64,000 bases of DNA, from the NCBI GenBank assembly GCA_913060515.1, contig CAJXRZ010000030.1, positions 1 to 64,000 on the forward strand, written 5' to 3'. The notes under the pieces are model-generated. The model was not told the DNA's origin and did no database searches. It saw only the letters and a program-made list of their open reading frames with translations. Position numbers and translations under genes: made by a program. The stretch comes from an uncultured Pseudomonadota bacterium. GTDB lineage: Bacteria; Myxococcota_A; UBA796; CAJQPC01. Below are positions 51,548-59,116 of the stretch, piece after piece (position 1 is the stretch's first letter; every line of letters starts with the position of its first letter).

Positions 51548-52330
51548 GTGCTCCTCGACCCCCGAAACGGCCCAGACTGGGATCTGCCACCGAGCGCTGG
51601 CAGGTTGCAGCCGTACGTCATCGCATCCAGCCCGAGAACCGGGAGCACGCTCTTGGCGCGCTTGCTCTGGGACACGGGCTTGGTGGGGGCGCCCAAGGAG
51701 TATTTGAACCCCATGCAGATCCGAGACTGGGGGCTGCGCATGGGTCACCCACCCAGCCGATGGGCCATGGCTGCCCTGCGAGGTCACGCTGTGGGTCTGG
51801 CAGCCTTGCCCCCCCTCTGTCCCGACCCTCAGCAGCACCTCTCTCAGGTCATCGCCCACCGGACCGGCCCCCGGGGCCACTTCGGTCTCAAGCTGCACTA
51901 TCACCACTTCGAGCAGCACTGCCCCAAGGGCATCGCGCCTCTTCTGGGCGCTGAGCCCAGGTGGATCCACATCACACGCCAAGACCGGCTGGCACAGGCC
52001 ATCTCCTGGGACAGAGCCCTACAGTCTGGGCAGTGGGCGGCCCATCAAACGGGGCTGCGCATGCCCGAGCGCTACAGCCGCAAGCGCATTCAGAGTGCTC
52101 TGGACCGCATCGAGCAGCAGGAAGCGGGCTGGCAGGCAGCACTCGCCGGTCGCTCCGTGCTGAAGCTGAGCTACGAGCAGCTCGTCCAAGACAAGCTGGG
52201 AACGCTCCAGGCCTGCCTGGCTTGGCTGAGTGTGGACGCCGACTCCGTCGCGCTGCCAAGCGACGGACTTCGCAAGCAAAGTGACGGGGTGTCCGCGGAG
52301 TGGAAACGGCGCTTTCAGAGGGACACCTGA
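51548..52330 (+). CDS. Stf0-type sulfotransferase
   Basis: 260 residues; GTG start, cytoplasmic. The PAPS 5'-phosphosulfate loop is ASSPRTGSTLLARLLWDTG (about 25-43) and a 3'-phosphate-binding region follows in ITRQDRLAQAISWDRALQSGQW. Stf0 makes trehalose-2-sulfate in mycobacteria; the acceptor here is unknown, most likely a carbohydrate or lipid sugar. Possibly cotranscribed with tatD. Confidence 0.88.
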   Translation: MLLDPRNGPDWDLPPSAGRLQPYVIASSPRTGSTLLARLLWDTGLVGAPKEYLNPMQIRDWGLRMGHPPSRWAMAALRGHAVGLAALPPLCPDPQQHLSQVIAHRTGPRGHFGLKLHYHHFEQHCPKGIAPLLGAEPRWIHITRQDRLAQAISWDRALQSGQWAAHQTGLRMPERYSRKRIQSALDRIEQQEAGWQAALAGRSVLKLSYEQLVQDKLGTLQACLAWLSVDADSVALPSDGLRKQSDGVSAEWKRRFQRDT

Positions 52331-52365
52331 CGCAGTTCAAGTCTGTCTCCACTGGAGAGATCCAC

Positions 52366-54417
52366 TCAGGTATCCGAGCAGGGTGTCTCGGATTCCTTCA
52401 GGGAGACCACCTGCCCTTCATCGCTGACCAGGACCTGGGCTCCGTTGGGGCCGGTGGAGAGCCAGGGCCCGCGCTCCACAGCGTCCAGGCGCAGCGGCTG
52501 CAGGGGCTGGTACGCCTGCCATCCGCCGCCGTCGTTCAGACAGACCGAGCCCTTCGGCGCACTCTCAGCCAAGACCACGCGCTGGGTGTGGCCCAGCTCG
52601 GCACGAACACCCTTGGCAATCGACAGGTCTATGAGCTCCGCGAAAGCGGCTTGGCGTGCCCAATAGTCGGCGCGATAGGAGCTCGGGTCGTGCTCGGGCC
52701 ATGTGTGCTCGACGCGGGTCAGGACCTGCCCACTGCTGGTCTCGAAGAGCGTCGTCGTGCTGGCGAGCAGCGTTGGAGCCAGGCCCGCGTGGGTCAAGAC
52801 CACGCCATCTGGGGACCACCCCAGCACGGCCCAGCCCTGGTCCACGCTCGCTTGCGAGATGCTCTGGGGGGCCTGAAGGGGCGAGAAGCTGACCTCGGAG
52901 GCGGGGGCTTGATGAATCGGTGGGGTAGACCAAGGGGCCCCAAGCGGCTGAACGTCGCTCCCATGCAGCCAAGAGACTTGATCAAAGTCGTCGAGCACCT
53001 GCACCCACGGAGCCTGCTCACCCTCCTCCCCGGACAGCTCGCAGGAGACGCGACCCGCGTAGCGGTATGGCGCGTGGATTTCGGGCTCTATGACCGACCC
53101 ACCAAGCGATAGGCGCGGACTGAAGTCTCCGACCACCGTCACCGACTGCCCACGCCGGACGTCCGCCAGACCACAGCTGGCCTTGGCTTTGGGGAGCTTG
53201 GGCGCGGCGAGCAGCTGGGCGCCCATGACCCAGACCAAGTGCTCGCCACCTGGGCCCTGGGTGACCTCGCTCGGCATGTCCGGAAGACCGAACTCAAAAT
53301 CCCCCTCCACGGCGTACCAGGGGTCCATTCCGCTCTGCCCGCGGTCGATCCAGACTTGGTGGCGTCGAATGTAGAAGGTCTTCTCCGGGTTGAGCGTCTC
53401 GGAGAGGACTGTGGAGCGGGTCTGGATCTCAGCCACCCGCCCAATGTCCGGACGAAGGCCGGCTGCTTTGGCTTTGGCCAGAATGGGCGCGTAGTGTTCG
53501 GCAGCCTGGATGCCCATCTCTCCATTGAAGGGCCCCTCATCAAAGGGACACCCCACCGAGTCTATGGGTGTGTTGCCGGCTGCGTCCCAGAGCACAAGCT
53601 CAGTGGCACAGAAGCCGTGGCCCGTGTCCAGTGGCTCGGTGTAGGCCAGCAGAGTGCCGCTCTTGGACCAGCCGTAGACCCCAAGCCACGCGGTGCTTTG
53701 AAAGGCGAGCTCGCCCGATACAGCCACCCTTGGGCCGGGCACCCCGAAGCCTTCCAGGGCGGAGCTGTCACTGCGCACACGCAAGTCGCCTCGGTCGGCG
53801 TCCACAAAGCCTGGATCCGCCAAGGTGAGGTTCCGGTCCACCATCGGCGGAGATGTGGTCCAGCCCTGAATGAGGTTGTGGTGACTGTTGGCGCCGCGGA
53901 TGTCGACGGACCACATCACGTTGTTGTGGTGCAAGTGCAGCCAGTCTGGTGTGCTGTGGGGGTAAAAGGAGAGACCGATGAGATAGGAGGCTGTGATCTC
54001 AAGTTTCGCCCCACCTTTTCGGGAGTCGATCCCAAGCATGTCGGAGAGGGTGCTGTGGTGGACAAGCACTTGGGCGTCGTCGACGCGAATCTTTCCTTTG
54101 TGGACGCGCAAGGCCTCCAGCTCGACTCCAGAGCTGTCCTGCACCGCCAGGAGCGCACCGGCGAAGCGCAAGCCTTCGATCTTCACTCCTTTGCTGTCTT
54201 GAATCAAGAGGCAAGGCTCCTCACCACCGCAGCTCAGCTCCGTGTCGGCCTGCGCAACGATGCGTAGATTCTCTGCGCCCACGATGCGCAGAGGACCCGA
54301 AATCGGACCGGAAGGCAGCTGCAGTGTCTCCCCGGGCTTTGCGGCGTTGATCGCCTTCTGAAGGTCTGAATCGGGCGGATCTGCTTGGCCGCTGAGCAAG
54401 AGGAAGAAAGGAAGCAT
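52366..54417 (-). CDS. Exported protein with N-terminal beta-helix
   Basis: 683 residues from ATG 54417; a longer frame upstream would run through the divergent promoter. Signal MLPFFLLLSGQA. Residues about 18-240 form a right-handed beta-helix or pectin-lyase-like domain (LQKAINAAKPGETLQLPSG, EGLRFAGALLAVQDSSGVELEALRV, HHSTLSDMLGIDS, SHHNLIQG). The second half is beta-rich with Trp-containing blocks and no assignable motif. No catalytic pattern of pectate lyases is obvious, so binding or structural roles are as likely. Confidence 0.8.
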   Translation of the reverse strand: MLPFFLLLSGQADPPDSDLQKAINAAKPGETLQLPSGPISGPLRIVGAENLRIVAQADTELSCGGEEPCLLIQDSKGVKIEGLRFAGALLAVQDSSGVELEALRVHKGKIRVDDAQVLVHHSTLSDMLGIDSRKGGAKLEITASYLIGLSFYPHSTPDWLHLHHNNVMWSVDIRGANSHHNLIQGWTTSPPMVDRNLTLADPGFVDADRGDLRVRSDSSALEGFGVPGPRVAVSGELAFQSTAWLGVYGWSKSGTLLAYTEPLDTGHGFCATELVLWDAAGNTPIDSVGCPFDEGPFNGEMGIQAAEHYAPILAKAKAAGLRPDIGRVAEIQTRSTVLSETLNPEKTFYIRRHQVWIDRGQSGMDPWYAVEGDFEFGLPDMPSEVTQGPGGEHLVWVMGAQLLAAPKLPKAKASCGLADVRRGQSVTVVGDFSPRLSLGGSVIEPEIHAPYRYAGRVSCELSGEEGEQAPWVQVLDDFDQVSWLHGSDVQPLGAPWSTPPIHQAPASEVSFSPLQAPQSISQASVDQGWAVLGWSPDGVVLTHAGLAPTLLASTTTLFETSSGQVLTRVEHTWPEHDPSSYRADYWARQAAFAELIDLSIAKGVRAELGHTQRVVLAESAPKGSVCLNDGGGWQAYQPLQPLRLDAVERGPWLSTGPNGAQVLVSDEGQVVSLKESETPCSDT

Positions 54418-54490
54418 CAAGAACTCCAGTGTCTGACAGCGAGCCATTGCATCAACGGTGCCAACCCTCGAAGCAAGATACCCTTGCCCC

Positions 54491-55957
54491 ATGTCCCTGC
54501 TCCGCGACAACGTCCTGCTCACTCTGCGCCTGGTCTTGGGCAGCTTCTTTCGCAGCATTCGCGTACAAGGCCTGGAGAACGTGCCCCAGGACCGCGGCGG
54601 CATCCTGGTGTCCTGGCACGTCTCCGGCGTCATTGACCCCGCCTTGATGGTCAACACCTTCCCCCGCGAGGTGGTCTTCGGAGCCCGCCACGGCCTGCTC
54701 AAGATCCCGCTGATCGGCAAGGTGCTCCGAGAGATGGACACGGTCCCCATCTACCGGGCCGAGGACCTGAAGAACCTGAGCCCCGAGCAGCGCCGTGAGC
54801 AGAACGCCGGCAGCCTGGATGCCTTGGCCCAAGCCGTAGCAAAGGGAAAGTTTGCGGCCCTGTTTCCAGAAGGCGAGACCCACGACAACCCCTACCTGAG
54901 CCCCATCAAGTCCGGCGCCGCGCGCTTCTACTACCGGGCCCGCCAGCTCCAAGGCATCCACTCGGAGACCGAGGGCGACCCCTCTCCGGTCATCCTCCCC
55001 GTCGGCCTGTTTTACGACAACAAGACCCTCTGGCGCTCCGACGTCCTGGTGGTCTTCCATCCCCCCATCGAGTTGCCCGAACACCTGGACTTCGACCCGC
55101 CGCCCCAGGCCACAACCGAGGACCTCATCGAGCCCGCTCGGGAGCTGCGGGACCTGATCGAGACGCACCTCAACGCCTCGGTACACGCCACCGAGTCCTG
55201 GGATCTGCACCGCCTGATGCAGCGCAGCGCCAGCGTGGTGCGCGCTGAGCGGGACAAGCGCGCCGGCTTGGTCGGCCAGCCAGCCAGCTTCCAAGAGCGC
55301 GTGGAAGGCGCTGGCCGAATCTGGGAAGGACACCGCGCCCTGAGCGATCACGACCCCAAGGCCCTGGAGGTGCTGCTCACGCGCATGGAGCGCTACGACA
55401 CCGACCTGGTCGCCCTAGGCCTGGAAGACGGTGACTTGGACCAGGCGCCGGGGCTCTTCTCCCCCTCCATGGTCTTCCTGCTCTTGCTGCAGCTGGCCGG
55501 TCTGGTCCTGGTCATGCCCCCCCTGCTCATCATCGGCCTGGTGGTGAACTGGCCCGCCACGATGATCGGGTGGGCCGCAACCAAGCGCTTCTCCCGCTCT
55601 CCCCGCGACGACGCCACGGTCAAGATCATGGTGGGCACCCTGACCTACCCCCTGAGCTGGGTGGGTGCGGGTTTGGGTGCCTGGCGCTTCGCGGGCTGGA
55701 TGCAGGGCCACGTGGACGGCATGCCGGACACCGCCTGGCTTGTGGGCCTGCTGGTCGGGGCGCTCAGCGTGCTCGGTGGCATGGCCATGCTGCGCTACCT
55801 GCGTGGACTGCGCGAGACCTGGCGCAGCCTGAGGGTTCGTCTGACCCGGGCCCGCGCAAAGGTGGCCTTGGCCCGCCTCAAGGTGGAGCGCGCAGAGCTC
55901 TACGACCTGTTGATGCTCGCCCAAGAACGCATCGCGCTGAAAGATGAGATGCACTGA
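54491..55957 (+). CDS. PlsC-domain glycerolipid acyltransferase with membrane tail
   Basis: 488 residues from ATG 54491, which has no Shine-Dalgarno; GATACC eight bases upstream may be a -10. The acyltransferase domain (about 1-215) has SWHVSGVID (HX5D variant), VPIYR and FPEGETHDNPYL with the phosphate-binding Gly-Glu, so it transfers an acyl group to a lysophospholipid or similar acceptor. The C-terminal half has three or four membrane helices (VFLLLLQLAGLVLVMPPLL) and a final amphipathic coiled region. Substrate open. Confidence 0.88.
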   Translation: MSLLRDNVLLTLRLVLGSFFRSIRVQGLENVPQDRGGILVSWHVSGVIDPALMVNTFPREVVFGARHGLLKIPLIGKVLREMDTVPIYRAEDLKNLSPEQRREQNAGSLDALAQAVAKGKFAALFPEGETHDNPYLSPIKSGAARFYYRARQLQGIHSETEGDPSPVILPVGLFYDNKTLWRSDVLVVFHPPIELPEHLDFDPPPQATTEDLIEPARELRDLIETHLNASVHATESWDLHRLMQRSASVVRAERDKRAGLVGQPASFQERVEGAGRIWEGHRALSDHDPKALEVLLTRMERYDTDLVALGLEDGDLDQAPGLFSPSMVFLLLLQLAGLVLVMPPLLIIGLVVNWPATMIGWAATKRFSRSPRDDATVKIMVGTLTYPLSWVGAGLGAWRFAGWMQGHVDGMPDTAWLVGLLVGALSVLGGMAMLRYLRGLRETWRSLRVRLTRARAKVALARLKVERAELYDLLMLAQERIALKDEMH

Positions 55958-55981
55958 GCGCGTCTTGGAAGCGGAGTCCCC

Positions 55982-56362
55982 ATGAAACGTCTGATGTGCC
56001 TGCTGCCCCTGATCTTGACCGGGTGCTCCTATGCCTACGAGGTCGGCTACACGGTCACGGTGACCTCGACGGCGGGAGGCGTCACTGGCCCGGTGGTGCT
56101 GGTGCTCAGTGAACACCACCTGGGAACGGGCACCCAATACGACGAGATCCGAGTCCTCCCCCTCTCTCCGGAGAGCAACACGGTGATTGGGAAGTTGGGG
56201 AGCTGCTGCGCGCCAGAACCCACCGTCAGCCTGTGGGCCTTCGTCGACACGAACAACAACAACACCCATGATGCAGGCGAGGCCAAAGCGGTGGACCCCC
56301 GCGGGGTCTTCGTGCTCAAAGAGGACACCACCACCACCCTGAGCATCGCGCTCACGCCCTGA
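55982..56362 (+). CDS. Small lipoprotein
   Basis: 126 residues, ATG start with GCGGAG upstream, lipoprotein signal MKRLMCLLPLILTGC (Cys15). The mature part is one beta-sandwich-like domain with two adjacent Cys (GSCCAPEP) and a DTNNNNTHDAGEAKAVDP turn that could bind Ca. Follows the PlsC gene by 24 bases. Function unknown. Confidence 0.8.
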   Translation: MKRLMCLLPLILTGCSYAYEVGYTVTVTSTAGGVTGPVVLVLSEHHLGTGTQYDEIRVLPLSPESNTVIGKLGSCCAPEPTVSLWAFVDTNNNNTHDAGEAKAVDPRGVFVLKEDTTTTLSIALTP

Positions 56363-56374
56363 GTTCCGGAACGC

Positions 56375-56389
56375 TGACAGCTTCTGTCA
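56375..56389. promoter_or_regulatory. Tandem dyad operator, site 1
   Basis: TGACA-N5-TGTCA (extended CTGACAG ... CTGTCAG), 36 bases before an identical spacing element at 56411-56425. Confidence 0.55.
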
Positions 56390-56404
56390 GGAGACCTTGA
56401 GCAC

Positions 56405-56431
56405 GGACCCTGACACGTCCTGTCAGGGTCC
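56405..56431. promoter_or_regulatory. Tandem dyad operator, site 2
   Basis: GGACCCTGACA, five-base centre CGTCC, TGTCAGGGTCC: an 11-bp perfect inverted repeat whose core is TGACA-N5-TGTCA, matching site 1. Both lie between the small lipoprotein and the GST start. Confidence 0.6.
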
Positions 56432-56476
56432 ATGGCTAAGAGCTCTGTGGCCGCTGATGGCCACGAGGACTTGATC

Positions 56477-57130
56477 ATGCGCACGCAGAGCCCCTTCACC
56501 GGCATCACGCTCTACCACCACCCCTTCTCCCGCGCGGCGACCGCCGTCTGGATGTTGGAGGAGCTCAGGCTCCAAGAAGGCAGCGACTACCGGCTCGCCT
56601 TCGTCGACCTGATGAAGGGCGACCAGCGCGAGGAGAGCTACCGGGTGGTCAATCCCATGGGCAAGCTGCCGTCCCTCATCGATGGAGAGGCCAGGGTCAC
56701 CGAGACGGCGGCCATCGGCATGTACTTGGCCGACCGCTACAGCCCCGGCGTGCTGGCCCCCGCCCTGGAGGACCCGGCCCGCGGCGCCTACCTGCGCTGG
56801 ATCCTCTTCGGACCGAGCGTGATCGAGCCCGCTGCGGCGACCCAGGCCTTTGGATGGGAGGTAAACCCAGGCTCTGTGGGCTGGGGCACCTGGGAGACGA
56901 TGTTGGCGTCCACCCGCCAGGCCATCGGCGAGGGACCTTGGCTGCTCGGAGAGCGCTTCACGATGGCGGACCTGTGCTTTGGGGCGACTCTGCGGAGCTT
57001 GGTGCGCTTCAAGATGCTGCCAGAGGAGCCGCTCTTCATGGACTACATCGCGCGCCTGAACGGGCGCCCAGCTGCCATGAGAGCGGCCGCCATCAACCAG
57101 CGGGTCGTGGTGGAGCAGGGACTGGCCTAG
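56477..57130 (+). CDS. Glutathione S-transferase-like protein
   Basis: 217 residues from ATG 56477, chosen because GAGG lies upstream and GST proteins start near ITLYHHPFSRA; an ATG at 56432 is possible but has no ribosome site and abuts the operator. N-terminal thioredoxin-like domain with NPMGKLPSLIDGEARVTETAAIGMYLADRY, then the all-helical domain (GPWLLGERFTMADLCFGAT). Probably a detoxification enzyme; substrate unknown. Regulation by the tandem dyads is likely. Confidence 0.9.
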   Translation: MRTQSPFTGITLYHHPFSRAATAVWMLEELRLQEGSDYRLAFVDLMKGDQREESYRVVNPMGKLPSLIDGEARVTETAAIGMYLADRYSPGVLAPALEDPARGAYLRWILFGPSVIEPAAATQAFGWEVNPGSVGWGTWETMLASTRQAIGEGPWLLGERFTMADLCFGATLRSLVRFKMLPEEPLFMDYIARLNGRPAAMRAAAINQRVVVEQGLA

Positions 57131-57139
57131 CCCCAAGCG

Positions 57140-57811
57140 CTAGGCGAGCCACCACAACCCGAAGGTGGGATAGGCGGCGACGATGGGGTGCAGGTAGCTG
57201 CCCAAGAAGAGCTGCTCACTGGGCGTGCCCACCATGCCGTGCAGGCCCACGGAGACCTGTAGATGCTGCCAACGGTGGCTCCAGTCCACGCCCCCCAGCC
57301 CCATGCTGAAGGGGACGGACTCATCCCAGAGCATCAGCTGCACACTCACCGTCAGGGCATTCCGGGAGAAGAGGTGGCTGTAGGCCACCGTGAGCGGGAC
57401 GTGGCTGCGGGCCTGTTGGTAGGCGATGTGGACCTCTTCCCCCAAGCTGCGCTGCCGGTCCAGCCGCAGGGAGGGGCTCAGGGAGAGGTCCAAGCGGCCG
57501 CTCTGCCACGTCCGTCCCCCGCGCAGGGCCAGCTCGGCGAGTCCCTGCGTGCCTTGCACTTTGACCCCAAGCGAGGGCTCCACAGTGATCTGCCACGCCC
57601 CCAGGGGCACCGCATGGACCACCCCCAGTCGCGGTCCACCCACGCGCATCGCGAAGGGGGTCACCACCAGGGCTGTGCGCTCGCTCAGGCCCCAGGAGCT
57701 CGCCGCGGTTGGGAGCGCCAAGATGGCCTGCCCCTGCGCCGGAACTTGGGCCGTATCCGGCAACCACCACTCGGCGGCCGAGGCGGTGGACAGCAGCGCC
57801 AAGGCCACCAT
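57140..57811 (-). CDS. Exported strand-rich, barrel-like protein
   Basis: 223 residues from ATG 57811, overlapping the S41 peptidase stop by four bases. Short signal MVALALLSTASAAE. Alternating strands with Trp (GGRTWQSGRLDLSLSPSLRL, VDWSHRWQHLQVSVGLHG) suggest a small outer-membrane barrel. Coupled to the peptidase, so they may act together. No known family. Confidence 0.72.
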   Translation of the reverse strand: MVALALLSTASAAEWWLPDTAQVPAQGQAILALPTAASSWGLSERTALVVTPFAMRVGGPRLGVVHAVPLGAWQITVEPSLGVKVQGTQGLAELALRGGRTWQSGRLDLSLSPSLRLDRQRSLGEEVHIAYQQARSHVPLTVAYSHLFSRNALTVSVQLMLWDESVPFSMGLGGVDWSHRWQHLQVSVGLHGMVGTPSEQLFLGSYLHPIVAAYPTFGLWWLA

Positions 57812-59082
57812 CACTGGGCCTCCAACCAGGCTTGGGCCTGGGCGATCTCGAAGCCTTCGCGGTCCGCGGCGTAGGCCACGCGGTTCTCGACGGTCCAGGG
57901 AATCCACAGGTCTGGGGCCACCCCGCCCACCCCGCTCGCATCGCTGTCCAGCTGGATCTCTCCAGCCGCATCCAAGGAGAGTCCGGCCGGCCAGGTCAGA
58001 GTCCAACCATCTGGGAAGCGGGTCGTCGAGCCGGTAGAGCCAAAGCTGGCGGCGGTCCCCGACAAGCCCATGATAGGGATGCCCAAGGACTGCAGGCCCA
58101 TCGCGATGCCCTCGCCAGAGGACACGGTGTTGTCGTTGACCAGCACCACCACGGGCAAGGACCAGTAGAGCTCTTGGGGCTGCACCCACACCTCGCTGAT
58201 GTCCACCTGCCCCTCGCTGCGGCGGTCATACATGGTGATGGTCTCGTAGAAGAAGGCCTCCTGGGTGAAGAGCCCCACGATGTTCGCGGCGGCCATGTCG
58301 GTCCCGCCATCGTTGTCCCTCAAGTCCAGCACCAGGCTGCGGGCGCCATCCCGGTAGAGCTGGCTCAAGGCGCTGCGCACCCGCCGCTCACTGAGCACCG
58401 ACTCCTCCCAGCCGATGCGCAGGTAGCCGATCTCTGGGCTGAGCATGCGGTGGCTGACCATGTCCTCGGGCGTGTGCAGACCGAGCACCGCGTGGGCGGG
58501 CAAGTCATGCTCCAGCGCGGGCAAGGCGACTTGGTACACGCCAGCTCCACCCTCCAACTCCAGAGCAATCTCGCTGCCCACCTCTGCCAGGGAGAGCAGA
58601 CGCACCCGGGCTGCTGCACGCTTGTCCTGGGTCGCCAGCCCCACTGGGAAGCACTGCAGGGGCTGCACTTGCAGGGCCTCGTCCACGCTCAAGCCTTGCC
58701 AGCTCAGCAACACATCGCCGGGCTCAACCTCGGCCACCTGGGAGGAGACCACCACCACCCCCTGCTCCGAGTCGGAGAAGGTGAGCGCCAAGCTGCCGCC
58801 GATCTGGGCGCACTTCAGCCGCTCCGGGTCCTCATGCTCCAGCAACACATGCCCGTCGGGCATGGCCACGGTCAGGGCACGCAGGGACTGCTCTAGATCG
58901 GCCTCTTCCTGCACTTGCTCGGAGAGGACCGTCCAGTCCAGCTCCTTGTGGGCGCTCAGGGAGTAGACCTGAGAGAGGGTCTCAAGGGCGGCGTCCAGCG
59001 CCTGCTCGGGCGGCAGATCGCTGTAGTCCTGGGAGAGCGGCCGCACCGAGAGCACGCAGCCAAAGAGTAGAAGCAAGGGCAT
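57811..59082 (-). CDS. S41-family (tail-specific-like) peptidase lipoprotein
   Basis: 423 residues; very short signal MPLLLLFGC (Cys9). The C-terminal S41 core has LVLDLRDNDGGTD, VNDNTVSSGEG with the nucleophile Ser in SSGE, and GVAPDLWIPWT. The Ser-Lys dyad Lys of classical CtpA is not seen, which fits the S41B-like branch that uses Ser-His-Glu. A PDZ-like segment (EVEPGDVLLSWQGLSVDEA) precedes it. Likely a periplasmic protease on the outer membrane. Confidence 0.88.
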   Translation of the reverse strand: MPLLLLFGCVLSVRPLSQDYSDLPPEQALDAALETLSQVYSLSAHKELDWTVLSEQVQEEADLEQSLRALTVAMPDGHVLLEHEDPERLKCAQIGGSLALTFSDSEQGVVVVSSQVAEVEPGDVLLSWQGLSVDEALQVQPLQCFPVGLATQDKRAAARVRLLSLAEVGSEIALELEGGAGVYQVALPALEHDLPAHAVLGLHTPEDMVSHRMLSPEIGYLRIGWEESVLSERRVRSALSQLYRDGARSLVLDLRDNDGGTDMAAANIVGLFTQEAFFYETITMYDRRSEGQVDISEVWVQPQELYWSLPVVVLVNDNTVSSGEGIAMGLQSLGIPIMGLSGTAASFGSTGSTTRFPDGWTLTWPAGLSLDAAGEIQLDSDASGVGGVAPDLWIPWTVENRVAYAADREGFEIAQAQAWLEAQ

Positions 59083-59116
59083 GCGGACTGGACACCGCAG
59101 CCCCCGGCATCTGTCA

